IMG/VR virus record: IMGVR_UViG_3300046665_000357
Span: 1 to 21,741 of that record
Length of the DNA: 21,741 nucleotides
Strand: one strand, 5' to 3'
Source: a virus
Shown here: positions 14,270 to 20,287 of the stretch, in pieces
Layout: every line of letters begins with the position of its first letter
How positions within the stretch are numbered: position 1 is the stretch's first letter
The notes under the pieces: model-generated
Databases searched by the model: none
What the model saw: the letters and a program-made list of their open reading frames with translations, nothing else
Told to the model about the DNA's origin: nothing
Program-made: the position numbers and the translations under genes

Positions 14270-15928
14270 TTAGCGATTGTTGCTTTGGGCGTAGCGACGG
14301 GGGCGATCAGTGCGTCCCATCAGCTGGTCTTCGACCATGTCGTTCATCCAGCGCTGCATCTGCTCGTGCTGACGCGGATCGAGCTGTGCAGTCTGGATGT
14401 CGTCGACGATCACTTGTCGGGCGGTCAGGCCGGAGACGCCGAGATTGGCGACATGAGCAGCGTCAGCACCTGGAGCAGCAGGATCGACGCTGAAGAACAC
14501 CCGATGATCATGGTCGTTCGGGTAGTCGCGGTACTGCATGGTGCGGAGCCAGGGGTTGCGGCCTTCGCGGTCTGCTGCCATCAGCTCCTTGCGCAGCATG
14601 TCCCTGATGGATGGGCCGTTGGCGTGGTCACCTTCGAGACGGAGGCGCATGATCTGATCCTGCTCGATCATGCGGATCTGCACGGGCGAAAGTGGGTTTC
14701 CCTGTTCGTCAAACCGCCATTCGACACTCTTGTGGATTCGGCGCTCACCCTTCTGAACCATCTCGTCTTTGGGATGGTTCTTGCCAGTGAATGTGCAGTG
14801 CTCGCCGTGAGTCTCGAAGTGCTCCTTGCACCAGTAGTAGCCGGCACCCATCAGCACCCGGTACTCGTTTGACCAGATCTGCTTGGTGGCGCGACAGGTG
14901 AAGGCGTAGCCGTCGATGGCGTCCTTGCACCACTCCTGCTCGATGCCGCGGACGAGCCGGAACTCCTTCGCAGGCCTGCCAGCACGCATCTTTGGGCACC
15001 ACTGATACAGATCGGAGTGACCCACGCTGCTGCCGCAGATGATGTACTTGTGACCGACCGTATCCTTGAGCGGTCCATCGTACGTCTCGAAGTAATCACC
15101 CTTCAGGATGACACAGTCGATGTTGTCGAAGTACGGCATCACGTAGAACCCAGGCTTCTCCGGATGTTCGATCTTCAGAATCTTGGCGCCTGACGGAAAC
15201 TTCCCGTCGTTGTAGGCGTCCGCGTAGCCCTCGGCTTTCATCGCCGCCTGCATGCGCTGGATGTCGCCGTAGCAGCGCCCGAAGAGCTTCTTCTCGGGCC
15301 AGCACAGGACGCGGGACTGGATGCGGCCCTCGGCGTTCTTCGTGTAGGCGACGGCGAGGTCGCCGGCCCCGTAGGGATCGGTCGGCCAGTAGGGGTCCAT
15401 CGCACTGAAGTTGTGCTTGCCGTCCATGCAGGACGAGGGCCCGGTCTTGTAGATCTCGGAGATCTCCTCCGGCTTGAAGACGTAATGAATCTCACCAGCC
15501 GGATCGACCGCGGCGATCAGGCGACGACGATGGTCGTCATCCACCTCCGGGTAGAACTTGGTGAGGTATCGGCCGGGCGTCGTGATCGTCACGCGATCGA
15601 TCGTCCCCAGCTCCTCGCTCTCGGTGTAGGCGATCTTGGAAGGGTCGCGTGCCGAGAGATGGGCGAAGTGATCCGTAATGGGCTGGAGGTCCCACGCCTC
15701 CGGCAGCGCCTTGAGTTGGCCGGATGCGAGACGCTCCTGCTGGCGACCGCGCCAGTCCGGAGCCTGTGCCATGCGCCGCGGCTGCACCTTGTAGCCGAGC
15801 TGGTCGGTCAGCTGCTTGGCAGCCTTTGCTGCGTCGCTGCCCTTCTCATAGGGATCGTGATCGGGAAGGGGCACGTCACGCATGCCACCGTTCCCGTCCG
15901 GCTCTAACCGGACGAGGTAGAACGACAT
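14270..15928 (-). CDS. Large hypothetical phage protein
   Basis: 552 residues from ATG 15928, set by GGAGGA five bases upstream; the frame extends further but crosses the operator. I do not recognise the family. Residues about 175-240 hold an ordered block, GPSSCMDGKHNFSA then PYGAGDLAVAYTKNAEGRI then SRVLCWPEKKLFGRCYGD. Later come CGSSVGHSDLYQWCP and a Trp/Tyr/Cys-rich segment (YRVLMGAGYYWCKEHFETHG) with His/Cys that may bind metal. The C-terminus is helical and charged. It has no membrane segment. The initiation context ACTGAAATGTC is nearly the same as that of the peptidase gene 16 bases downstream, and the two are probably co-transcribed. Confidence 0.8.
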   Translation of the reverse strand: MSFYLVRLEPDGNGGMRDVPLPDHDPYEKGSDAAKAAKQLTDQLGYKVQPRRMAQAPDWRGRQQERLASGQLKALPEAWDLQPITDHFAHLSARDPSKIAYTESEELGTIDRVTITTPGRYLTKFYPEVDDDHRRRLIAAVDPAGEIHYVFKPEEISEIYKTGPSSCMDGKHNFSAMDPYWPTDPYGAGDLAVAYTKNAEGRIQSRVLCWPEKKLFGRCYGDIQRMQAAMKAEGYADAYNDGKFPSGAKILKIEHPEKPGFYVMPYFDNIDCVILKGDYFETYDGPLKDTVGHKYIICGSSVGHSDLYQWCPKMRAGRPAKEFRLVRGIEQEWCKDAIDGYAFTCRATKQIWSNEYRVLMGAGYYWCKEHFETHGEHCTFTGKNHPKDEMVQKGERRIHKSVEWRFDEQGNPLSPVQIRMIEQDQIMRLRLEGDHANGPSIRDMLRKELMAADREGRNPWLRTMQYRDYPNDHDHRVFFSVDPAAPGADAAHVANLGVSGLTARQVIVDDIQTAQLDPRQHEQMQRWMNDMVEDQLMGRTDRPRRYAQSNNR

Positions 15929-15950
15929 TTCAGTCCTCCATTTGCTCTTA

Positions 15951-15966
15951 GTTGCATTCAAACAAA
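15951..15966. promoter_or_regulatory. Operator-like inverted repeat upstream of the 552-residue gene
   Basis: GTTGCATTCAAACAAA matches the TTTGCATTCAAGCAAA form at 14 of 16 positions. A further half-site TTTGCTC is at 15941-15947, between this repeat and the ribosome-binding site of the gene starting at 15928. Confidence 0.6.
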
Positions 15967-16051
15967 CGTGCAGACGCACGTATCCCGTTGATTGCGCTGG
16001 GGTTCCTTTGAAATAGGAGGAAGTCCCAGCGGTCGTTGCTACACCGCGTTA

Positions 16052-16077
16052 TTTGCATTCATGCGCATGAAAGCGCA
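16052..16077. promoter_or_regulatory. Overlapping pair of operator-like inverted repeats
   Basis: TTTGCATTCATGCGCA (16052-16067) is a close variant of the common repeat. It overlaps TGCGC-ATGAAA-GCGCA (16062-16077), a perfect inverted repeat with the same 6-base centre. Together they could bind two repressor dimers about 10 bp apart, on the same helical face. Confidence 0.55.
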
Positions 16078-16087
16078 AGCTAAATTT

Positions 16088-16168
16088 TCAAACGACCCCG
16101 CCCGGGTCTATCGTTTGGATGGCCTGTAGGGATGGTCTATCCCTCGCATTGTAGAATCGTTTTCGCAT
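16088..16168 (-). CDS. Micro-ORF 2, 26 residues, RDRP motif
   Basis: Starts MRKRFYNARDRPSLQAI and ends in a Gly-Gly-Val-Val tail. GGAG lies 7 bases before the ATG and the ORF begins 14 bases after micro-ORF 1. It shares the pattern N-x-R-D-R-P-x-L with micro-ORF 1, and the R, D and P codons differ synonymously (CGG/AGG, GAC/GAT, CCG/CCA), which favours a translated peptide over DNA-level repetition. Small, basic N-terminus; function unknown. Confidence 0.4.
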   Translation of the reverse strand: MRKRFYNARDRPSLQAIQTIDPGGVV

Positions 16169-16182
16169 TTCCTGGCTCCGTC

Positions 16183-16242
16183 TCACTGTGAAGGGGGTAT
16201 GAGAAGAACCCGGAGCAGCGGTCTGTCCCGAGAATTGAACAT
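16183..16242 (-). CDS. Micro-ORF 1, 19 residues, hairpin-embedded ribosome-binding site
   Basis: MFNSRDRPLLRVLLIPPSQ. AGGAGG lies 6 bases before the ATG, a better site than most genes here have. That site is the loop of a perfect 7-bp stem (16242-16266) whose base includes the A of the start codon, so the RNA fold could gate translation. The frame is open upstream to 16395 but without a comparable site. It could be a leader peptide or a small phage protein. Confidence 0.45.
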   Translation of the reverse strand: MFNSRDRPLLRVLLIPPSQ

Positions 16243-16266
16243 GCGGAACCTCCTGATGATTCCGCA
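16242..16266 (-). promoter_or_regulatory. Hairpin presenting the ribosome-binding site of micro-ORF 1
   Basis: Arms TGCGGAA and TTCCGCA pair perfectly around an 11-base loop. Read leftward, the loop contains AGGAGG and the start codon begins at the stem base. It resembles a switch that exposes or hides an initiation region. Confidence 0.5.
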
Positions 16267-16447
16267 GAGATTGAGGGTGAGCATTGTACGCACTCTTTTT
16301 GGTTTGACGCTCCGGTTTCGAGTCGTCTGTTGGTAGCCAAGTTCCCTGCCTATTGTGATGCTAGTCGTGGTGTTGACGTCGAGGCCAACCGGCACCCCGA
16401 ACGTCGGCGGTTGAGGGGGACCTCATGAAGCATCCCCCGAAGCTCGA

Positions 16448-16639
16448 TCACTCCTCCTCGGTGACGTAGTCGATGAGGAAAGACTCGAGCCCATCTGCGT
16501 GCGCCGCATCGCATACGGCGTCGATATTCTTGTAGGCGCCGTGCCAGCGTTTGCCTGGCCACTTGGCGCGAAGCGTGTTGCCGTTCAGCCTGGCGTAGAG
16601 CACAGGCTTGCCGGCTTGTTCGTCAGAAACCTCGGACAT
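16448..16639 (-). CDS. Small hypothetical protein
   Basis: 63 residues from ATG 16639, which lies inside the end of the upstream gene and follows GAAGGG by 8 bases. The order is strand-rich LYARLNGNTLRAKWPGKRWHG, then a helix (NIDAVCDAAHADGLESFLI) and an acidic tail. Possibly a compact alpha/beta fold. No family recognised. It is the last gene of the leftward operon that starts near 19468 or 18411. Confidence 0.55.
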   Translation of the reverse strand: MSEVSDEQAGKPVLYARLNGNTLRAKWPGKRWHGAYKNIDAVCDAAHADGLESFLIDYVTEEE

Positions 16640-16808
16640 GATCGATCCCTTCGAACAGGCGGGTCTGCTCTCGGATGCGAGCGACCTCGATCTCGGCGTC
16701 CACGCGCTCGTCCTCAAGGATCGCCAGTGCGGCTTCCTTGCGACGGCGCATCAGTTCGGCCCATGATCCCCGATATGGAGTGATCGGCCCCTTTCTTGAG
16801 AGTCCCAT
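16623..16808 (-). CDS. Small helical hypothetical protein
   Basis: 61 residues from ATG 16808, with AAGGA about 9 bases upstream and 1 base after the preceding stop. After a short basic start (MGLSRKGPITPYRG) nearly the whole chain reads as one charged helix (AELMRRRKEAALAILEDERV), suggesting a coiled coil or an adaptor. Its end overlaps the next gene by 17 bases. Confidence 0.55.
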   Translation of the reverse strand: MGLSRKGPITPYRGSWAELMRRRKEAALAILEDERVDAEIEVARIREQTRLFEGIDHVRGF

Positions 16809-16809
16809 G

Positions 16810-17469
16810 TCAGTAGTCCTTCCAGTCGATCGTGATGGTCCCATCTGGACCGGTTGCCAGCTCAGCCTCGAAAAACTCAACGGCCTTGCGAATTGCGGGC
16901 ATGTACGGGCCAGACCCTCGCCTTGCGCGGAGGGCGGCCACATTCGTGAAGTAGGCTGATGTCCCAAGCTCGCAGTCGAGGCCGCGCATCGACAGGCCAT
17001 CTTCCCTGGCGCGCTTCCGGATCGCGTCTGCGAGCGGCTCGCCGATGATGGCGAGTGGCTTGTCCCAAGGGTTGAACAACTCAATGCCGAGCGCCTGAGC
17101 ACGCTGTTGGATTTCGAATCTGGTGCGGTGTGGAAGGACGCGACGGACAGCACTCGGACCTCTTGTCGGTGCAAGTCGCCGTAGCTCCTCATCTTCGCCA
17201 TGCCTCCAGGGCAGACGCTGGAAGCCGAGCCCCGGCGTTTTGTCTCTCTTTGCCTGGACCGATTGTCTTGATCTGTACGGCGGCAGAAGCTGCAAGAGAT
17301 CGGACGTCTTCAGGTGCCGATTGCGGCGCATGATATCGATCTCTGCCGTGGTGTATTGCTTGCCGCTAGTGACCCACGGATTCGGATCGTCAGTGGACCT
17401 CTCGGCAGACGAATTTCTCTCTGCAGTCCGGGCAGCTGATGACGTCGCCCGAGCAGTCTCCTTCTTCAT
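16810..17469 (-). CDS. DNA-binding protein with tandem Myb/SANT-like domains
   Basis: The body holds two Myb/homeodomain-like units: YTTAEIDIMRRNRHLKTSDL with SRQSVQAKRDK, and PWRHGEDEELRRLAP with FEIQQRAQALGIE. A third helical region (LADAIRKRAREDGLSMRG) ends in an acidic tail. Such proteins bind DNA and are found in phages as regulators or packaging factors. The start is unclear. ATG 17469 and 17547 lie inside the overlapping zinc-ribbon gene and have no ribosome-binding site; ATG 17331 would cut into the first domain. The folded part begins just after the zinc-ribbon stop, in the +1 frame, so it may be the second half of one frameshifted protein. Confidence 0.6.
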   Translation of the reverse strand: MKKETARATSSAARTAERNSSAERSTDDPNPWVTSGKQYTTAEIDIMRRNRHLKTSDLLQLLPPYRSRQSVQAKRDKTPGLGFQRLPWRHGEDEELRRLAPTRGPSAVRRVLPHRTRFEIQQRAQALGIELFNPWDKPLAIIGEPLADAIRKRAREDGLSMRGLDCELGTSAYFTNVAALRARRGSGPYMPAIRKAVEFFEAELATGPDGTITIDWKDY

Positions 17470-17554
17470 CGAACTCAAAGTTGCATTCAGGACAGATGAA
17501 GTGGGTGCGTAGCCATCCAAGGCAGCGTTCGAGGTTCTCATTGTCATGGCTCAT
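17390..17554 (-). CDS. Small zinc-ribbon protein
   Basis: 54 residues from an ATG that overlaps the preceding stop as ATGA. Two cysteine pairs, CPEC (21-24) and CPDC (41-44), separated by an acidic turn (FDEEGDCSGD), form a textbook zinc ribbon; two other Cys flank it (Cys11 and Cys49). Such folds bind nucleic acid or partner proteins. The last codons overlap the Myb-like gene in another frame. The stop context is GAGAGG-TC-CAC-TGA-C, with an SD-like run just before the stop, which recalls the prfB +1 frameshift site, although CAC would re-pair poorly. Confidence 0.6.
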   Translation of the reverse strand: MSHDNENLERCLGWLRTHFICPECNFEFDEEGDCSGDVISCPDCREKFVCREVH

Positions 17555-17769
17555 GCGCGGGCGAACCGCTTGTTGATGTCGACGAAACGCCGCTCTTGTC
17601 GGCGTTGCCGTCCTCGATCGGATTTCGAGAACGGCTCGTAGTGGCGCTTCCAGGTGTGACCTTCGAGAAGGAAGCGGAATGCAGCGCCGATCGAGCGCTG
17701 CGCTGGTGTCCCCTTGTCACAGGGATGACGACTCCTACGCTGCCGCCAGATCTCCCGCATGCTGCCCAT
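17551..17769 (-). CDS. Small Arg-rich hypothetical protein
   Basis: 72 residues from ATG 17769 (GGAGC about 8 bases upstream; ATG 17760 is also possible). Very basic, with runs such as WRQRRSRHP and DRGRQRRQERRF, suggesting nucleic-acid contact. No domain recognised. It overlaps the phosphoribosyltransferase-like gene by 35 bases and the zinc-ribbon gene by 4 bases, inside the same operon. Confidence 0.55.
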   Translation of the reverse strand: MGSMREIWRQRRSRHPCDKGTPAQRSIGAAFRFLLEGHTWKRHYEPFSKSDRGRQRRQERRFVDINKRFARA

Positions 17770-18142
17770 CGTTCCAGCTCCGTTCGTGCCTGTAGTGTTG
17801 TGGTTTGCGCGCCTCGTACCAGAAGGCCACGCGCGGAGGCTCTTCGAAGACGGCGATGACAGTCGGAGCCCGACCCATGCGCTTCGTGTACCAGCTCGCG
17901 GATTTGCGCAGCGTCCGGCCGCTCTCGCGGGCGGTGTCGATCAGCAGCAGATTGAACTTGTCCGGGCACTGGGCGCCGAATGGGATGAACGGGATGCCGA
18001 GGATGTGCGAGGCGTAGACGCCAGCGATAGCGCCCGATCTGCCTGGGCCGGTGACGGCGCCGACGTGACTCAGGTCTCTGCCGAAGAGGATCTCTCTGAT
18101 CCGATGAGCGAACTCGTTCTCGGTGATGATGCGGATGGTCAT
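17735..18142 (-). CDS. Phosphoribosyltransferase-like protein
   Basis: 135 residues from ATG 18142, which overlaps the preceding stop as ATGA. A type I PRTase fold can be read: the pyrophosphate-loop-like TGPGRSGAIAG (31-41) and the PRPP-binding segment LLLIDTARESGRTL (65-78), which corresponds to the family DDxxxTGxT pattern. The acidic pair is reduced to one Asp (69), with Glu73 nearby, and the usual Thr before Gly is Ser74. The chain is shorter than most cellular enzymes (170-230) and lacks a recognisable base-binding hood. It may salvage or modify nucleotides, or have become non-catalytic. Confidence 0.7.
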   Translation of the reverse strand: MTIRIITENEFAHRIREILFGRDLSHVGAVTGPGRSGAIAGVYASHILGIPFIPFGAQCPDKFNLLLIDTARESGRTLRKSASWYTKRMGRAPTVIAVFEEPPRVAFWYEARKPQHYRHERSWNDGQHAGDLAAA

Positions 18143-18411
18143 GCCACGGCCTTTCGTTTCACGGTGTCGATGATGCAGTCGTGTTCGATGGGGTTGTGAT
18201 CGGCGAGGAACTGGAGCGCCTTCTGGTGATAGGCGCTGCCGGCACTGGCTTCCTTGGCGACAAGGCGCCACGCCTCGATGTCAGTGAGGAAGCGGTCGCT
18301 CTCGTCGAGCTTCTGCAGCTGCCAGGGACCGTTCTCGCTGCCGAAGCATTCGAAGATGCCCCAGCCCTGGTCGAAGGCGATTGCGTTGTCGAAGGTGGCT
18401 CTGTCCGGCAT
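18139..18411 (-). CDS. Hypothetical protein
   Basis: 90 residues. Starts MPDRATFDNAIAFDQGWGIF and reads as a small alpha/beta protein with two helices in the second half (TDIEAWRLVAKEA, YHQKALQFLADH). No catalytic motif. It overlaps the phosphoribosyltransferase-like gene by 4 bases (ATGA), implying coupled translation and perhaps related function. Not recognised. Confidence 0.65.
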   Translation of the reverse strand: MPDRATFDNAIAFDQGWGIFECFGSENGPWQLQKLDESDRFLTDIEAWRLVAKEASAGSAYHQKALQFLADHNPIEHDCIIDTVKRKAVA

Positions 18412-18439
18412 GTGATCCTCGCGGGAATGGGAGAGGGGT

Positions 18440-18463
18440 GCCCGTCCCCCGAAGGAGACGGGC
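18440..18463 (-). other. Hairpin with UUCG tetraloop between genes
   Basis: Read leftward, GCCCGTCTCC-TTCG-GGGGACGGGC is a 10-bp stem (one G-T pair) closed by C(UUCG)G, among the most stable RNA tetraloops. It lies 9 bases after the stop of the acidic protein gene and before the gene at 18411. No T run follows. It may stop 3' exonucleases or partly terminate transcription between the two genes. Confidence 0.6.
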
Positions 18464-18472
18464 GAGGCTGGA

Positions 18473-19468
18473 TCAGCGGAGGTTCTTGTTCAGCGCCCAG
18501 TACGGATTGGTCCCGTCCATCGGCTTGACGAACAGGGTGGCGTAGGCGTGGTCGCGGGTCTTGACGACCTCGACATCGCGGACGCCGGCATACTGCTTGT
18601 GGAAGCGGACGACCTGACCGGGAGCGATCAGGCGACCGTTGACCCACTTCGCATCCGGATGAGGCGGAGCAGCCGGAGCCTGCTCGACGACAGGCGCTTC
18701 GGCCTGAAAGTCGGCATCGCCCTCGTCGTGCTCCTCCTCCTCGGTGTACTCGTCGTCCGTCAGCTCCTCGTTGAGACCGACGATGTCAGCAGCTGCGACG
18801 ACCGGCGTCTCGACGACCTCCGGAACGCGCGGCGGGATCGTGATCGGGAAGATGCCGAACAGGTCACCGTGGTCGTAGACCCGCTTGGCCGAGGCCTCGC
18901 TGTCGTAGACGGTCTCGTCGGTCGTCAGGGTCCGCTCGTCGTCGATGAGCAGGCGGATGTACTTCACCTGCGGCTCGGTCGAGAGGTTCTCCAGCGACCA
19001 ATCGCCGCTGATGTCGTCGCCTTCCAGGTCGAACTGGAGGACGATGTGCTCACCGCCGTCCTGCCCGGCGATCACCACCGGGTGGCTGCCATGCGGCAGC
19101 ACGGCGATGATCGAAGCGTCATCCAGCTGCTGCTGGTAGTCGTTGTCCCGGAAGATCTCGAACGGCTTGTTGAAGTCGACCTTGCCGACCGGATACTTCG
19201 GCGGCTCGGGCGGCGTATCGGCAGCGGGCAGTGCCTCGGCGACGACCGGCTGCTCTTCGCCAGTGACGGCGGCGAGCACGGTCTCGGTCGAGACGTCGGC
19301 GGCGAATGCCTCGGTGTCAGCCGGGTAGGCGAGGGTGGAAGCCTGGTCGGCAGCCATGTGGTCGCGGCTGACGTAGCCGGACATGCCGATCACGTTCGAC
19401 TCCGGGGTGAGCGTATGCTGCTCGTCGGAGATCGTGGCGATCGGTGCTTGTCCCATGGTCGGGTCCAT
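18473..19468 (-). CDS. Large acidic hypothetical protein
   Basis: 331 residues from ATG 19468, set by AGGAG 9 bases upstream. Strongly acidic, with two low-complexity linkers: an Ala/Pro/Glu segment around residues 60-100, and DDEYTEEEEHDEGDADFQ followed by AAPPHPD near residue 260. Between them is a beta-rich folded region (VDFNKPFEIFRDNDYQQQ, then ASIIAVLPHGSHPVVIAG). The C-terminus (WVNGRLIAPGQVVRFHKQ) looks like a small barrel. No family recognised. It is first in the leftward unit behind the double operator at 19576-19614, so it is probably highly expressed early. Confidence 0.7.
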   Translation of the reverse strand: MDPTMGQAPIATISDEQHTLTPESNVIGMSGYVSRDHMAADQASTLAYPADTEAFAADVSTETVLAAVTGEEQPVVAEALPAADTPPEPPKYPVGKVDFNKPFEIFRDNDYQQQLDDASIIAVLPHGSHPVVIAGQDGGEHIVLQFDLEGDDISGDWSLENLSTEPQVKYIRLLIDDERTLTTDETVYDSEASAKRVYDHGDLFGIFPITIPPRVPEVVETPVVAAADIVGLNEELTDDEYTEEEEHDEGDADFQAEAPVVEQAPAAPPHPDAKWVNGRLIAPGQVVRFHKQYAGVRDVEVVKTRDHAYATLFVKPMDGTNPYWALNKNLR

Positions 19469-19575
19469 TTGCAGTTCTCCTTTGGATTGCGGCCGACTGG
19501 TTGAGGTCACCCCGTCAGTGACGGCGGCCCGCGCTTGATTTGACGAGGTGTTTCGAACAGGTCCGTAGACCATCG

Positions 19576-19614
19576 TTTGCATTATGCGCAAGAGCAAATT
19601 TGCATTTGAGCAAA
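19576..19614. promoter_or_regulatory. Two operator-like inverted repeats between divergent genes
   Basis: TTTGCATTTGAGCAAA (19599-19614) is an exact TTTGC-N6-GCAAA copy. TTTGCATTATGCGCAA (19576-19591) is a looser one, with its second half shifted by a base. Their centres are 23 bp apart, about two helical turns, as in cooperative operator pairs. They separate the acidic-protein gene (leftward) from the GIY-YIG-like gene (rightward). Confidence 0.65.
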
Positions 19615-19628
19615 CGATTTGATATAGA
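19600..19628 (+). promoter_or_regulatory. Promoter for the GIY-YIG-like gene
   Basis: TTGCAT (19600-19605), a 17-base spacer, TATAGA (19623-19628). The -35 lies inside the exact operator at 19599-19614, so bound repressor would block it. The expected start point is at or next to the ATG at 19635, suggesting a leaderless or near-leaderless message. Confidence 0.55.
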
Positions 19629-19634
19629 GGGGTC

Positions 19635-20087
19635 ATGCAGAAACCTGATAGCGTGTACGGGCTGCCCTGGCCTTCATCGAAGCCGGAGCGAGCGATCTTT
19701 GCGGAACTGAAGCTCGCTTGTGTCTACGCAGCCGGCCCCGATGGCGGCCGACCGCTACGGATCGGCGCCTCGACGAACCTGCTGAAGCGGATCGAGTGCC
19801 TGCAGCCCGGGAGCTGGAAGGAACTCATGGTCCACCATGTGATCTGGACCGCGAACGATGTGCTCGCGAGCCGGATCGCAGCAGACACAGCTGCACTTCT
19901 CGACAAGTCCAACCGCCGGATGACCGGCGACTGGTTCGATGTGACGCCCGAGCTGGCCGCGCAGGCCATCCGGATCGTGGCGGAGAAGGCCGGCATCCCG
20001 ACGCTGTCTCACGGTGAGGCACTGGAGCGGGTGAGAAACATCCGCCAGCACAGACTCGACAACGGCATCGTCACCAGGAAGCGCTAG
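19635..20087 (+). CDS. GIY-YIG-like nuclease-domain protein
   Basis: 150 residues from ATG 19635 (GAGGGG 2-3 bases upstream). Residues 27-60 read ACVYAAGP, then RPLRIGASTNLLKRIECLQ, matching the GIY-YIG core in its T5orf172/MUG113-like form (V-Y ... I-G-x-S-x-N ... R). The Tyr of GIY, the Gly of YIG and the downstream Arg are visible; a metal-binding Glu is not obvious (candidate Glu in the C-terminal helix). It may be a DNA-cutting enzyme or a non-catalytic DNA-binding relative. It stands alone on the plus strand, and its stop codon shares CTAG with the stop of the converging gene. Confidence 0.6.
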   Translation: MQKPDSVYGLPWPSSKPERAIFAELKLACVYAAGPDGGRPLRIGASTNLLKRIECLQPGSWKELMVHHVIWTANDVLASRIAADTAALLDKSNRRMTGDWFDVTPELAAQAIRIVAEKAGIPTLSHGEALERVRNIRQHRLDNGIVTRKR

Positions 20088-20275
20088 GTCTCCAAGGCTG
20101 CCCCGAGAGCGCTGACGTACCGATAGAGGGTGTTGTAGGTGTCGCCATTAGGAGGCACCTCAGCTTCGTTCAGGCTGCCGTCGAGATACTCCGCGGATCG
20201 AACGAGGAAGACGGCCTCCTCTTCGATCCGTATCAGGTGACGGATACGGAATAGCGACTTGATGATGTCGATCAC
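20084..20275 (-). CDS. Small hypothetical protein
   Basis: 63 residues from a GTG at 20275, with AGGAG 9 bases upstream and 12 bases after the preceding stop. N-terminal amphipathic helix (MIDIIKSLFRIRHLIRIEEE, with the GTG read as Met), then VFLVRSAEYLDGS and a helical end. No family recognised. Its stop and that of the converging GIY-YIG-like gene share the four bases CTAG (20084-20087). Confidence 0.55.
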   Translation of the reverse strand: MIDIIKSLFRIRHLIRIEEEAVFLVRSAEYLDGSLNEAEVPPNGDTYNTLYRYVSALGAALET

Positions 20276-20287
20276 TTCAGATGCTCC

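Larger units (their letters stand above)
15929..16447 (-). other. Structured intergenic region
   Basis: A 519-base stretch without a sizeable gene. It contains three operator-like repeats, two micro-ORFs, and several perfect stems: CGTGC/GCACG (15967-15980), GCTGGG/CCCAGC with an inner TTCCT/AGGA stem (15996-16030), AGGGAT/ATCCCT (16128-16144), TGCGGAA/TTCCGCA (16242-16266) and GGGGGA/TCCCCC (16415-16438). The last follows the stop at 16448 and may end that operon, though it has no T run. A -10-like TACAAT occurs leftward near 16283-16288. The density of paired sequences suggests a regulatory leader or small RNA. Confidence 0.5.

Noticed and set aside
16000-16300. Possible tRNA
   Set aside because: Several stems are present, but no T-arm consensus, anticodon arm or acceptor pairing could be assembled; no tRNA was found in the window.
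16137-16340. A 67-codon leftward frame in the structured intergenic region
   Set aside because: No ribosome-binding site, unstructured composition, and it conflicts with the better-supported micro-ORFs in another frame.
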